From contig CAVXFS010000004.1 of assembly GCA_963761115.1 (NCBI GenBank), forward strand, positions 434,001-498,000: a DNA stretch of 64,000 nt, in the 5' to 3' direction. This DNA is from CAVXFS01 sp963761115. Its GTDB lineage: Bacteria > Pseudomonadota > Gammaproteobacteria > Burkholderiales > Gallionellaceae. This document shows, piece after piece, positions 45,301 to 55,846 of the stretch (within the stretch, counting starts at the first letter, position 1; every line of letters starts with the position of its first letter). Below the pieces are notes generated by a model that saw only the letters and a program-made list of their open reading frames with translations, had not been told where the DNA came from and searched no databases. The position numbers and the translations under genes are program-made.

Positions 45301-46880
45301 CCCACAAAAAACTCCTCATCCTAGACTTCGGCTCCCAATACACCCAGCTCATCGCACGCCGCGTGCGCGAGGCCCACGTCTATTGCGAACTGCATCCGTG
45401 GGACATGACAGCGGAAGAGATACGCGAGTTCGGTCCTGCTGGGATAGTGCTTTCCGGCGGGCCGAATTCGGTATACGAGGATGAGACGCCTCAAGTGCCG
45501 CAGCTGGTGTTCGAGCTTGGCGTGCCGGTGCTGGGTATCTGCTACGGCATGCAGACGATGGCGGCGCAACTGGGCGGCAAGGTGGAGTCTGGCCATGTGC
45601 GCGAGTTCGGTTATGCCGAGATCCGTGCGCGCGGGCATTCGAAATTGTTCGACGGCATCCAGGACCGGGGCAATGCGCAGGGTCATGGTTTGCTCGACGT
45701 GTGGATGAGCCACGGCGACAAGGTGACTGCATTGCCGCCGGGTTTCGCGGTGATTGCGGACAACGCGGCGACACCGATCGCCGCGATGGCGGACGAGGCG
45801 CGCCGCTTCTACGCGGTGCAGTTCCATCCGGAAGTCACGCATACGCCGCAGGGCAAGGCCATCATCGCGCGCTTCGTGCATGATATCTGCGGCTGCGGCC
45901 AGGACTGGAACATGCCGGATTATATCGGCGAGGCAGTTGACAGGATCCGCGCCCAGGTTGGCGCCGAGGAAGTCCTGCTCGGTTTGTCCGGCGGCGTGGA
46001 TTCCTCGGTCGCTGCGGCGCTTCTGCATCGCGCGATCGGTTCGCAGCTTATTTGCGTGTTCGTCGACAACGGACTGCTGCGCCTGCACGAAGCGGAGCAG
46101 GTGATGGACACCTTTGCGAAGAATCTTGGCGTGAAAGTGATCCATGTCGATGCCGGCGGCGAGTTCATGAAGCACCTCAAGGGCGTCACCGATCCGGAGC
46201 AGAAACGCAAGGTCATCGGGCGCGAATTCGTCGAGGTATTCCAGCGCGAATCGGCCAAGTTGACCGGGGTCAAATGGCTGGCGCAGGGCACCATCTATCC
46301 CGACGTGATCGAATCGGCCAGCGCCAAGACCAAGAAAGCGCACACCATCAAGTCGCACCACAATGTCGGCGGCCTGCCGGATACGCTGCACCTGAAATTG
46401 CTCGAGCCGTTGCGCGAACTGTTCAAGGACGAGGTGCGCGAACTCGGCGTCGCGCTTGGTTTGCCGCACGATATGGTGTATCGCCATCCTTTCCCCGGTC
46501 CCGGCCTGGGCGTGCGTATCCTGGGCGAAGTGAAATCCGAATATGCCGACTTGCTACGCCGTGCCGACGCCATTTTCATCGAGGAACTGCGCGGTACCAC
46601 GGATGAATCCGGCAACAGCTGGTACGACAAGACTTCGCAGGCGTTCACCGTATTCCTGCCGGTCAGGAGTGTCGGCGTGATGGGCGATGGCCGCACCTAC
46701 GAATGGGTAGTGGCATTGCGCGCCGTGCAAACGCAGGACTTCATGACCGCGCACTGGGCGGAATTGCCCTATGCGCTATTGGCCAAAGTCTCCAACCGCA
46801 TCATCAATGAAGTACGCGGTATCAATCGAGTCGTGTACGACATCTCGGGAAAGCCGCCGGCCACGATAGAGTGGGAGTGA
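45294..46880 (+). CDS. guaA: GMP synthase (glutamine-hydrolysing)
   Basis: 528 residues, XMP to GMP. Class I glutamine amidotransferase domain first (LDFGSQYTQLIARRVRE, the nucleophile Cys83 in GICYGMQ, His/Glu in QFHPEVTHT), then the ATP-pyrophosphatase domain with P-loop GLSGGVDSSVAAALL and the dimerisation domain (KSHHNVGGLPDTL; HPFPGPGLGVRILG). Ends with the canonical PPATIEWE. Its ATG lies within the short-repeat array and no ribosome site is obvious, so expression may rely on transcription and translation from guaB. Confidence 0.96.
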   Translation: MTAHKKLLILDFGSQYTQLIARRVREAHVYCELHPWDMTAEEIREFGPAGIVLSGGPNSVYEDETPQVPQLVFELGVPVLGICYGMQTMAAQLGGKVESGHVREFGYAEIRARGHSKLFDGIQDRGNAQGHGLLDVWMSHGDKVTALPPGFAVIADNAATPIAAMADEARRFYAVQFHPEVTHTPQGKAIIARFVHDICGCGQDWNMPDYIGEAVDRIRAQVGAEEVLLGLSGGVDSSVAAALLHRAIGSQLICVFVDNGLLRLHEAEQVMDTFAKNLGVKVIHVDAGGEFMKHLKGVTDPEQKRKVIGREFVEVFQRESAKLTGVKWLAQGTIYPDVIESASAKTKKAHTIKSHHNVGGLPDTLHLKLLEPLRELFKDEVRELGVALGLPHDMVYRHPFPGPGLGVRILGEVKSEYADLLRRADAIFIEELRGTTDESGNSWYDKTSQAFTVFLPVRSVGVMGDGRTYEWVVALRAVQTQDFMTAHWAELPYALLAKVSNRIINEVRGINRVVYDISGKPPATIEWE

Positions 46881-47230
46881 CAAGTCGCTTGATTGCACAT
46901 GGGGAAATTTGACAGGCAATAAACAATAAATGTCAGCGCTTCATTTGGCGAATTGCGGCACTCCTGAATTTCAACAATTAAACAATTTATTAACTCGTGG
47001 CAGCAAGGTGGCACACTTGCTGCTGAAGAGCAGGCTGGCAATGAAATTTTGTACTGGTGTATTGGCAGGTTAATGAGCATGCTGAAAATGTTGATTGTTG
47101 ATTAAATAGTTTAAATCCATTAGAGTGATGTCAACCATGTGAACTTGTTGTTGCAGAATAATGAATACTAAGGGTTTTTTGCGATAGACGGGTTAAATAA
47201 TAATAACGATTCTTGAGGAGAGCAGTGATA
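46881..47230. other. 350-bp AT-rich regulatory space before the DUF11 locus
   Basis: No credible gene. It contains a GCAGCAAG / CTTGCTGC stem (47000-47007, 47016-47023) with an 8-base loop and no T-run, and a very AT-rich stretch from 47060 that probably holds the promoter of the surface-protein locus. The ribosome site GAGGAGA of the next gene is at 47216-47222. Confidence 0.5.
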
Positions 47231-47746
47231 ATGAACCTGGCGCGGGCTTGGCTATGCATATTCGTGTTGATGGTGTCAGCCAGCCCGGTATTCGCCGACA
47301 CCGGCAAGCAAAATGCTGTCGATATAAAACTGACCCAGAACAAGGTCGAAGTAATCGATGGCAAGGACAAGCTGGTCGCCGTGGAAAAGATTGCGCCCGG
47401 CGATGTAATTCAGTACGAGGCGACTTATCACAACGTGACGCAACATGCCGTCCAGGGTCTGAAGGCAGACCTGCCGATCCCGAAAAATACCCAGTATGTG
47501 AAGCAAAGTGCCCGGCCCGGCAACGTGCTGGCCAGCACCGATGGTGCGGCCTTCGCGCCAACCCCGCTCAAGCAAAAAATCAGGAATGCAAATGGCGTGA
47601 TCGAAGAGCGCGACGTTCCGCTGGCGGAATACCGGCATCTGCGCTGGGATCTGGGAGAATTGTCCGGCGGCAAAAGCGTGACGGTCGTCGCGCGCGTTCG
47701 GGTTGATGCCCTGCCGGAAAGCAAGACTGGTGCAGTGGGGCAGTGA
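47231..47746 (+). CDS. small secreted DUF11-like protein
   Basis: 171 residues. Signal peptide (AWLCIFVLMVSASPVFA), then one beta-sandwich module: KIAPGDVIQYEATYHNVTQH with AVQGLKADLPIPKNTQYVKQ follows the DUF11 pattern (G-D-x-[IV]-x-Y-x-[IV]-x-x-x-N). It has no anchoring motif, so it should be periplasmic or extracellular. First gene of the surface locus; ATG 47231 with GAGGAGA 9 bases upstream. It may be a small subunit or chaperone-like partner of the large DUF11 proteins; unproven. Confidence 0.72.
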   Translation: MNLARAWLCIFVLMVSASPVFADTGKQNAVDIKLTQNKVEVIDGKDKLVAVEKIAPGDVIQYEATYHNVTQHAVQGLKADLPIPKNTQYVKQSARPGNVLASTDGAAFAPTPLKQKIRNANGVIEERDVPLAEYRHLRWDLGELSGGKSVTVVARVRVDALPESKTGAVGQ

Positions 47747-47854
47747 CGGAATGGGGGCCTGGTTGCCTGGCCGGATATTCCTGCAATTGATGGTAACAGT
47801 GTTTCGAGTTGATTTTTGTTGACAATTTTTTATCAAATCTTCAGGGGTTGAAAA

Positions 47855-50593
47855 ATGGCTAAAATATTTTCCTGGTATGAAAAAAATATGGATGTGCTGC
47901 GTCTTTTTGCAGCGACGGCCATTTTTGCTCTTGGCGCCTTGACTGCGGGCGTGACGCAGGCGGCCACGCCTCCGGCAGGCAGTTCTATCGGCAACCAGGC
48001 ATCGGCAACTTATACCGATTCCTCTGCGATCAGCCGCACTTCGACCTCGAACACGGTGAACACCATCGTGCAGCAAGTCGCCTCCTTCACGCTGACCAGC
48101 GCGCATTCCGTCAGCGCGGCACCCGGATCGCCATTGGCCTTTTCGCACCAGATCACCAATACCGGAAACGGGTCCGATACCTTCAATCTGGACATATCGG
48201 CCACGGGCGGGAGCGTGCCTGGAGACTTGTCCGCTGCATCGTTCTACATCGACGCGAACTGTAATGGCATCGCGGACAATGGCACTACGATCACCTCATT
48301 GGGGCCGATCGCTGCGGGCTCAAGTTCCTGTTTCATCGCTGCATCGACGGTGAGCGGCGGCGCTGCGAATAACGACACGGCCTCGTTCACGGTACGGGCC
48401 GCGACGCAACTTGGAGGATTCGCCGACCAGACCAACGTTGATTCGGTGACGGTAACGGCGAATGCCGTCATCACGGTGCTGAAGTCGATCAGCGTGCCCA
48501 GTGGCATACCCGGCACGACGGTGACCTATACATTGACCTATACCAACAGCGGCAACAATGCCGCCACCCACGTGGTGCTGGCGGATATCATCCCGTCCGG
48601 CATGACCTATGTGGCGGGTTCGGGCAGATGGAGCGTGAGCGGGGCGACCGCTCTGGGTGACGCCACCGGCGGCGATCAACCGGGTATCTCTTATGATTTC
48701 AATGTGACCACTGCCAATACGGTCACGGCCAATATAGACAGCGTGGCCAGCGGCCAGAGCGGCACCTTGCAATTTTCGGCAACGGTGGACGCCGGCGTGG
48801 TACCTGGCACGATCAACAATACCGGCGATTACTGTTACTACGACGGTGCATCCCAGCAGCCGGGAACGTCGAATGGCACTTCGGGTGCAGGCGCCACGAA
48901 CTGTTCGACGAACGGTACGCCGACTGGCACCGTGCCGTTCACCGTGCTGCAATCGGCGGCAGTGGTACTCGATGACAACGGTTCGTCGACCGACTCGGAT
49001 GGACTCAACGACAAAGTCACGGTAGACAGCGCGACCCAGGGATCGACCGTCTCTTTCGAAGTCGTGGTGCATAACAACGGCAACGGCACGGATACCTTCA
49101 ACATCACCTTGCCGGGCCCGAATACATTCCCGTCGGGAACCAGTTTTGCCTTGTACAAGACGGGCGGGGCGGTGCCATTGACCGATTCAGGCGTAGACGG
49201 CGTCGACACCGGTCCGATTGCTGCGAACGGCACGTATGTAGTGGTGGTGAAAGCGACCTTGCCCGGCACTGCAACAGGCGGCGGCGCGTACGACGATGTG
49301 GTCAAGGCGACATCGGTGGCTGACCCTGGCACGTCCGATACGACGACCATCGAACTGGGCACCATCACGCCCAATACGGTCGACCTGACCAACGATAAAG
49401 CGGTTGCGACAGCGGTGGCGGGAGATGGTCTTGGCCCTGACGATGGCAACTCGAAACGCACGGTCAGCGTCAATCCGGGATCGTCTGCCACGTTCACATT
49501 GTTCGTCAACAACACCTCGGGCGTGGCCGACAATTTCGATCTTTCGACCACGACCCCCCTGCCTTCTGGCTGGGCAGTGACTTTCCTAGCCGCGACCGGT
49601 GGTTTGGGTTCGGAGTGTTCGACCACCGGGGCAAGCCTGACCAATACCGGCACGATCACGGCAGCATCGAACAAGGTCGTCTGTGCGGTGGTAACGACGA
49701 CCGCGGCCAGCGTGGCCGGTGATACCGATGTCGTGTTCAAGGCACTGTCGCCGATCAGCACGGCAGCGGATACCATCAAGGATACCGTGACGGTTAACAC
49801 GGTGCGTTCGCTGACCTTGACGCCAGTCAACAGCGGACAGATCTTTGCCGGTGGTTCCAAGGTCTATACCCACATCCTTAAAAACACCGGTACCGTCACA
49901 GAGACCAGCATCGGGCTGGCTACTGCGCTGACCGGCGTGACGGCTTCATGGAGCGCGGTAATATATGAGGACACCAATACCAACGGTGCATTGGATGCAG
50001 GTGATGCGGTGGTTCTAACGGTCGGACCGCTGGCACCGGGAGTGAGCGAGACGCTGTTCGTCAAGGTGCAGGCCCCGGGTTCGGCAGCGGCCGGCGACAT
50101 CGACGTTTCGACGCTGACTGCCACGGCCACGACCTGTACCGGCGGTACCTGCTCGGGATCGCCGCCTGCAGCGCCTGTCGTCAACACGACCGATACTTCC
50201 ACCGTCATCGCCGGCCAGGTAGCGCTGACCAAGGAGCAGGCGCTGGATGCCGCATGTGACGGCACGCTGGATGGCAGCTATTCCAATGGCAATATCACCA
50301 CGGGTGCGATCCCGGGTGCGTGCGTGCGCTATCGAATCACCGCGCAGAACCTGGGGGCAGCAGACGTGACTACATTGGTCATCAGTGATGCGACGCCGTC
50401 GAATACCCGCTATAACTGCCAGGGTTCAGGGGCGGGTTCAGCTGGTCCTGCGGCGGGTGATGCAGCGGTAGATGTGGGTTCGATCACGGCATCCCCGACC
50501 CACTGCCTGACGGGAACGGTGGAAGCCACGGTTGGTACGTTGACTCCCGGTGCCAGTGCTGTGCTGACCTTCAGTATCCAAATCAACCCGTAA
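47855..50593 (+). CDS. secreted multi-domain DUF11 protein (912 residues)
   Basis: Signal peptide (LFAATAIFALGALTAGVTQA) then a chain of immunoglobulin-like beta domains. The start ATPPAGSSIGNQASATYTDS is the usual opening of such proteins, followed by classic DUF11 units such as ITVLKSISVPSGIPGTTVTY with YTNSGNNAATHVVLADIIPS. The composition is dominated by Thr, Ser, Gly, Ala, Asp and Val, with almost no Lys, typical of exported surface proteins. There is no LPxTG, T5/T1 secretion signal or membrane anchor; the C-terminus LTFSIQINP ends in a DUF11 strand. A strong terminator follows. Likely matrix or adhesin component. Confidence 0.82.
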   Translation: MAKIFSWYEKNMDVLRLFAATAIFALGALTAGVTQAATPPAGSSIGNQASATYTDSSAISRTSTSNTVNTIVQQVASFTLTSAHSVSAAPGSPLAFSHQITNTGNGSDTFNLDISATGGSVPGDLSAASFYIDANCNGIADNGTTITSLGPIAAGSSSCFIAASTVSGGAANNDTASFTVRAATQLGGFADQTNVDSVTVTANAVITVLKSISVPSGIPGTTVTYTLTYTNSGNNAATHVVLADIIPSGMTYVAGSGRWSVSGATALGDATGGDQPGISYDFNVTTANTVTANIDSVASGQSGTLQFSATVDAGVVPGTINNTGDYCYYDGASQQPGTSNGTSGAGATNCSTNGTPTGTVPFTVLQSAAVVLDDNGSSTDSDGLNDKVTVDSATQGSTVSFEVVVHNNGNGTDTFNITLPGPNTFPSGTSFALYKTGGAVPLTDSGVDGVDTGPIAANGTYVVVVKATLPGTATGGGAYDDVVKATSVADPGTSDTTTIELGTITPNTVDLTNDKAVATAVAGDGLGPDDGNSKRTVSVNPGSSATFTLFVNNTSGVADNFDLSTTTPLPSGWAVTFLAATGGLGSECSTTGASLTNTGTITAASNKVVCAVVTTTAASVAGDTDVVFKALSPISTAADTIKDTVTVNTVRSLTLTPVNSGQIFAGGSKVYTHILKNTGTVTETSIGLATALTGVTASWSAVIYEDTNTNGALDAGDAVVLTVGPLAPGVSETLFVKVQAPGSAAAGDIDVSTLTATATTCTGGTCSGSPPAAPVVNTTDTSTVIAGQVALTKEQALDAACDGTLDGSYSNGNITTGAIPGACVRYRITAQNLGAADVTTLVISDATPSNTRYNCQGSGAGSAGPAAGDAAVDVGSITASPTHCLTGTVEATVGTLTPGASAVLTFSIQINP

Positions 50594-50616
50594 ATCAGGA
50601 TGCATTTGGACCAATC

Positions 50617-50642
50617 GGGAGGGGCATACCCCCTCCCTTTTT
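50617..50642 (+). terminator. rho-independent terminator
   Basis: GGGAGGGG / CCCCTCCC hairpin (8 bp, 5-base loop) followed by TTTTT, 24 bp after the 912-residue DUF11 gene. It divides the surface locus into two transcription units. Confidence 0.9.
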
Positions 50643-50758
50643 CTTATCAGCAGTAGTAAAGAGGCAACGAGTGCCCAGGTTTTGATAAGAGGAATCATAA
50701 GAACGGAGCTGTTGAGTCAACTGATCCGGGATTTGAAAAAATGGCAAGCGACCGCTAG

Positions 50759-53700
50759 ATGATGTTTAGGAATGACTACAGCTTGGGGTACAGAGCAAAG
50801 CGCCTGATTCAGTTTGCGATGTGGTGCTGCCTCGGTATTTTCTCCGTTCTGTCATCAGGACCGGCGCAGGCGGCAGTAACCATCACCAACCAGGCCCAGG
50901 TCGATTACATCAACTCCGGTTCGCTGGCGGGAAACGGTATTTCCAACACGGTAACAGTCGAGGTGACGCCGGCGCTGACCGCCTTGGTCAGCGGGCACGT
51001 CTGGCTCGACGTCAACCATAACGATATCTTTGATTCGAGTGAGCCGCTGGTGCCGGGCATGGTGGTGGAGTTGCTTGATTCCGGCGGCAATGTGGTGGCA
51101 TCTGCGATCACCGATGCGGTGGGCTATTACATTCTGGGTCCTGTGGCGCCGGGCTCGGGTTACCAGATCCGCTTCCGCAAAGCGAGCGGTGCCGAACCTG
51201 TTTACGCCTCTCCCGTGGATGGCGAACAAGGCGTCAATATATCGAATGCGATCATTTCCGACGGCATCATCCAGGACATCACGCTGCTGGCGGGAACAAC
51301 GATAACGGAACAAAGCCTGGCACTCGATCCCAGCGGAGTGGTATACGACTCGGTGACGAGGCTGCCACTCGCCGGCGCGATCGTGAGCATCGCCGGGCCG
51401 CCCGGATTCGATCCGGCCAGCCACCTGGTAGGCGGCGTATTCAATGTATCGCAGACCACATTGGCGGACGGGCAGTACCAGTTCATCCTGATCGGGGCAT
51501 TCCCGGCGGGGGTATATACATTGAGTGTCACGCCGCCGGCAGGTTATCTGTCACCCTCTGCCTCGATACCTGCCGAGGTGGCAGCATTGATCTCGCCGCC
51601 GGGTCCGGGCGTCTATGCGGTACAGGCGCAACCGGATCCGCCGACCGGTGGCGACCCGACGACTTACTATCTGGATTTCGACCTCAACAGCGGGGCGATG
51701 GAGATCAGCAACAACCACATCCCGCTGGATCCGGTGGCAGCTCCCGGCAGCGGATTGCTGCTGGAGAAGACTGCGTCGGTCAGCACTGCGGAGATCGGCG
51801 ACTTCATCGATTACACGCTGACCATGAAGAACACCACGGCAACCGACATCACCGGAGTGAGCGTCTCCGATACGTTGCCGTTCGGATTCTTCTATCAGTC
51901 TGGAAGCGCACGCCTGGACGGGGTGGCAATGCCGGATCCCGCCGGCGGGCATGGGCCGCAACTGACATTCACGGCAGGCACCGTGGCGGCGAACTCGACG
52001 AAAATTATCCGCTACCGGGTGCAGATCGGCATCAATGTTGCGCCCGGAAACCTGGTCAATTACGCCCAGGCCGCGGGCGTCAGCGTAACTTCCAATACTG
52101 CGAGTGCCACCGTCAACGTGACGCAAGGCGTGTTCAGCGACAACGGCTATATCAGCGGGCGGGTCTACCTGGACTGCAACCGTAACCGGGAACAGGATAA
52201 GGAAGAGGTCGGGATCCCGGGCGTGCGCTTGTTCCTGGAGGATGGCACGTCCGTCGTGACCGATGAGGACGGCAAATATTCGCTCTACGGCATCAGCTCG
52301 CACACTCATGTATTGAAGGTCGACGAAGTGACCCTGCCGCAGGGAATGCGACTAGAGTCCCTGTCGAATCGCAATGCCGGTGTCGAGAGCAGTCGTTTCA
52401 TCGACCTGAAGAAAGGCGAGTTGTTGCGTGCGGATTTCGCCTCGGACAGCTGCTCTGACGCGACCCGGGAAGAGTTGAACAAACGCGCCCAGTCGTATGC
52501 GCGATCGGTCGACGAATCCGAGCGCATGCTGAAGTTCCGCCTCAATCCCGATGCGAACCTGTCCCAGGTGCCGGATGCGCGCAGCCTGCCTTCCAGCGGA
52601 GTGGTGACAGCAACCATTCCGTTGCAAACCGGCGCTGCCGGCGACGCCGGCTTCAAGTCGCTTGCGCTGGACAGCGCGTTGAATTCGGACAACTCCAGCC
52701 TGCCGACCTCCCCGGTTGCCGCACAACCGGTAGTGGACCTGGAATCCCTGCTGGACGGACTGGACAACCAGCTGGACTTCATCGGGCTGCATGACGGGGA
52801 TGTGCTGCCGATGGCGCAGACCTCGGTGCGGGTGAAGGGGAATGCCGGTTCGGTGTTCCGGCTGACAGTCAACGGCAAGCAGATCTCCGAACACAGCGTC
52901 GGCAAGAAAGTGACGCTGGGCGACCGGCGGCTGGAGGCCTGGGAATACTTCGGTGTCGATCTCGAGCCGGGTGACAACGAACTGTCGCTTACCATGCTGG
53001 ATCCGTTCGGCAACCCACGCGGCAACCGCACCATTCACCTGGTCGCTCCGGACCAGTTGGCGCATGTCATGCTGGATCTACCGGAAAACATCGTGGCCGA
53101 CGGCAAGACGCCGGTCATGGTGACGATCAGGCTGGTGGATGACAAGGATGTGCCGGTGACCGCACGCACACCCTTGACACTGGAGGTTGGCAACGGTCAA
53201 TGGCAGGTGGAAGACCTGAATCCGAAGGAACCGGGGACACAGGTTTTCATCAGCGGTGGCAAGGCCGAATATCTGTTGTTGCCGCCGGCGCAACCGGGAG
53301 CTGACTTGGTACGGGTCAGCAGCGGCATGATCCAGGCCGAGCAAAAGATCGCCTGGTTGCCGGAGTTGCGGCCCCTGATCGCAGCCGGGGTGATCGAGGG
53401 TGCGATCAATTTTCGCCACCTCAATGCCGGCAGCCTGGTTCCGCTGGACACCCGCGACAGCTTCGAACAGGAGATCAGCCGGTTTTCCTACAGCAATGGC
53501 AATTCCTCCGCGGCGGCACGCGGCGCGCTGTTCCTCAAGGGCAAGATCAAGGGCGATTACCTGCTGACGTTGTCCTACGATTCGGACAAGAGTGATCAGG
53601 TCACGCTGTTCCGGGACATCCAGCCCGATCGGTATTATCCGGTGTATGGCGATTCCGCTGCCAAGGGGTTCGATGCACAATCGACCGGACGCCTGTACGT

Positions 53701-55846
53701 GCGCGTGGACAAGGGACGCTCCTATTTGCTGTATGGCGATTTTCAGACACAGAGCCAGTCGCAGGAATCGTCGCTATCCAATTACAGCCGCTCGCTGACG
53801 GGATTGAAAGGGCATTATGAAAGCAGCAAGGTGAACGCCACCACGTTTGTCACCATGGATAATTCGTCACAGGTGATCGTGGAGTTTCCGGCCAACGGCA
53901 CGTCCGGTCCGTTCCAGCTCAATAGCAACGGCGCCACGATCAACAGCGAAAAGGTGGAGATCCTGACGCGCGACCGCAATCAGCCCAGCCTGATCCTCAA
54001 GACCGAAGCGCAGACGCGCTTCACCGATTACGAGATCGAACTGGTCACCGGGCGCATCCTGTTTTCGAGTCCGGTCCCGAGTGTGGACGCCAACCTGAAC
54101 CCGATCTCGATCCGGGTGACTTACGAGATGCCGCAAGGCGGCAAGTCCTACTGGCTCGGCGGTGCCAGCGCCCAGCTCAAATTGAGCGACAACATCGAAG
54201 TCGGCGGTGTTGTGGTCAAGGACAACAATCCGCAACAGCCGAATCGCCTGCTCGGGCTGAATGCGACCGCTCGCCTGGCCGAGAAGACACTGCTGATGGG
54301 CGAACTCGCCGAAACCAGGACGGCCACCGATGGCACCGGCAGGGCACAGCGCATCGAATTGCGCCATGACGGCGACAAGCTGCAGGGCAGGCTGTTTGCC
54401 GGCAGTTCGGATACCGCGTTCAACAATCCGTCTTCCGTGCTCACCCGGGGACGCCAGGAAGCGGGCGGCAAGGGCAGCTACAAACTCAACGACACGACCC
54501 GCATCGGTGCGGAAATGGTGGCCAGCAAGGATCGCGCGACCGGCGCTGCCCATGAAGGCATCCTGCTGCAACTGGAACATGCGCTGTCGAGCAGGACCAA
54601 CGTGGCAGTGGGGATGCGCGATACGGTCGATACCAGCGTGACTCCCGGCGTGACGCCCTTGCACGTCATCACCGTGCGCGGGAAAATGAGCACGCGTCTG
54701 GAGAGCCTGCCCGACGTGACACTCAGCGCCGAGATGGAACAGGATACGACCGACTCGAGCCGCAGGATGGCGGCGCTGGGTGGCGAATATCAGTTGAGCA
54801 GCCGCGGCAGGCTGTACGCGCGTCACGAATTCCTGTCGTCGCTGACCAATGCCTATGCACTGAATGGCGCGCAAAGCACCAATACGACAGTCGTCGGCCT
54901 GGATACCGATTACACCGAGAACACGCACCTGTTCAGCGAATACCGCGTGCATGGCGCGATCGATGGACGCGAGGCCGAAGCGGCGATCGGCTTGCGCAAC
55001 CACTGGGAACTACAACCAGGTCTGCGTTTGAATCTGGGCATGGAACGGGTGCGCAGCCTGGCTGGTGCAGCCGGCAGCAATTCCAGGTCCTATACGACCG
55101 CGCTGGATTACACCGCCGATCCCGACTGGAAGGGCTCGGGACGACTGGAGTACAACAATTCGAGTTCGTCGAGGAGCTGGCTGAATACGCTGGATGGCGC
55201 ATGGAAATTGAATAACAGCTGGAGCCTGCTCGCCAAGCAGGTGTATTCGATCACCACCAACGTCGGCATCGGTGCCGGCTCGCGCATCCAGTCGCGCCTG
55301 CTTTCCGGCCTGGCCTGGCGCGATCTTGACCGCAACAAGTGGAATGCGCTCGGCAAGTACGAGCACAGGCGCCAGACCGACACGACCGCAGGGTCGGATT
55401 TCTGGCAGATGATGGATATCGTTTCCCTGAACCTGAATTATCAGCCGCGACACGACTGGCAGTTTACCGGTCATTATGCCGGCAAGCTGCTGGATGATCA
55501 TAGCGCGGGACTGAATTCTTCGTCGATGACGAATCTGCTCTCCGGGCGCGTCATGTATGACATCTCCGAACGCTGGGATGCTGCCTTGATGGCGTCGGTG
55601 ATGCATACCCAGGGCGCATCGCAGGGGACCCGGTACGGAATGGGCATGGAGATCGGTTACCTGATGCAGGCGAACACCTGGGTCTCGCTGGGTTACAACT
55701 TTTTCGGTTTCAATGACCCGGACCAGATAAACACGAATTATTCCAGCCAGGGGATCTACATGAGGCTGCGCTACAAGTTCGACCAGGACCTGATGGTCGG
55801 CGCATTCGACAAGAACAAAGAGGACGAGAAATGTTGCCCAAGATGA
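50759..55846 (+). CDS. giant outer-membrane protein: DUF11/SdrD-B-like N-terminus with C-terminal beta-barrel
   Basis: 1695 residues. Signal peptide (QFAMWCCLGIFSVLSSGPAQA); SdrD-B-like module with calcium-loop residues (SGHVWLDVNHNDIFDSSEPL); a DUF11 unit (TASVSTAEIGDFIDYTLTMK); a second SdrD-B-like module (ISGRVYLDCNRNREQDKEEV); a linker; bacterial-Ig-like domains (LDLPENIVADGKTPVMVTIR); and from about 900 a long run of alternating amphipathic strands ending in IYMRLRYKF, which reads as a large outer-membrane barrel. A 17-residue tail with CCPR follows the last strand. The architecture suggests a barrel presenting or exporting surface modules. ATG 50759 has no clear ribosome site. Confidence 0.78.
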   Translation: MMFRNDYSLGYRAKRLIQFAMWCCLGIFSVLSSGPAQAAVTITNQAQVDYINSGSLAGNGISNTVTVEVTPALTALVSGHVWLDVNHNDIFDSSEPLVPGMVVELLDSGGNVVASAITDAVGYYILGPVAPGSGYQIRFRKASGAEPVYASPVDGEQGVNISNAIISDGIIQDITLLAGTTITEQSLALDPSGVVYDSVTRLPLAGAIVSIAGPPGFDPASHLVGGVFNVSQTTLADGQYQFILIGAFPAGVYTLSVTPPAGYLSPSASIPAEVAALISPPGPGVYAVQAQPDPPTGGDPTTYYLDFDLNSGAMEISNNHIPLDPVAAPGSGLLLEKTASVSTAEIGDFIDYTLTMKNTTATDITGVSVSDTLPFGFFYQSGSARLDGVAMPDPAGGHGPQLTFTAGTVAANSTKIIRYRVQIGINVAPGNLVNYAQAAGVSVTSNTASATVNVTQGVFSDNGYISGRVYLDCNRNREQDKEEVGIPGVRLFLEDGTSVVTDEDGKYSLYGISSHTHVLKVDEVTLPQGMRLESLSNRNAGVESSRFIDLKKGELLRADFASDSCSDATREELNKRAQSYARSVDESERMLKFRLNPDANLSQVPDARSLPSSGVVTATIPLQTGAAGDAGFKSLALDSALNSDNSSLPTSPVAAQPVVDLESLLDGLDNQLDFIGLHDGDVLPMAQTSVRVKGNAGSVFRLTVNGKQISEHSVGKKVTLGDRRLEAWEYFGVDLEPGDNELSLTMLDPFGNPRGNRTIHLVAPDQLAHVMLDLPENIVADGKTPVMVTIRLVDDKDVPVTARTPLTLEVGNGQWQVEDLNPKEPGTQVFISGGKAEYLLLPPAQPGADLVRVSSGMIQAEQKIAWLPELRPLIAAGVIEGAINFRHLNAGSLVPLDTRDSFEQEISRFSYSNGNSSAAARGALFLKGKIKGDYLLTLSYDSDKSDQVTLFRDIQPDRYYPVYGDSAAKGFDAQSTGRLYVRVDKGRSYLLYGDFQTQSQSQESSLSNYSRSLTGLKGHYESSKVNATTFVTMDNSSQVIVEFPANGTSGPFQLNSNGATINSEKVEILTRDRNQPSLILKTEAQTRFTDYEIELVTGRILFSSPVPSVDANLNPISIRVTYEMPQGGKSYWLGGASAQLKLSDNIEVGGVVVKDNNPQQPNRLLGLNATARLAEKTLLMGELAETRTATDGTGRAQRIELRHDGDKLQGRLFAGSSDTAFNNPSSVLTRGRQEAGGKGSYKLNDTTRIGAEMVASKDRATGAAHEGILLQLEHALSSRTNVAVGMRDTVDTSVTPGVTPLHVITVRGKMSTRLESLPDVTLSAEMEQDTTDSSRRMAALGGEYQLSSRGRLYARHEFLSSLTNAYALNGAQSTNTTVVGLDTDYTENTHLFSEYRVHGAIDGREAEAAIGLRNHWELQPGLRLNLGMERVRSLAGAAGSNSRSYTTALDYTADPDWKGSGRLEYNNSSSSRSWLNTLDGAWKLNNSWSLLAKQVYSITTNVGIGAGSRIQSRLLSGLAWRDLDRNKWNALGKYEHRRQTDTTAGSDFWQMMDIVSLNLNYQPRHDWQFTGHYAGKLLDDHSAGLNSSSMTNLLSGRVMYDISERWDAALMASVMHTQGASQGTRYGMGMEIGYLMQANTWVSLGYNFFGFNDPDQINTNYSSQGIYMRLRYKFDQDLMVGAFDKNKEDEKCCPR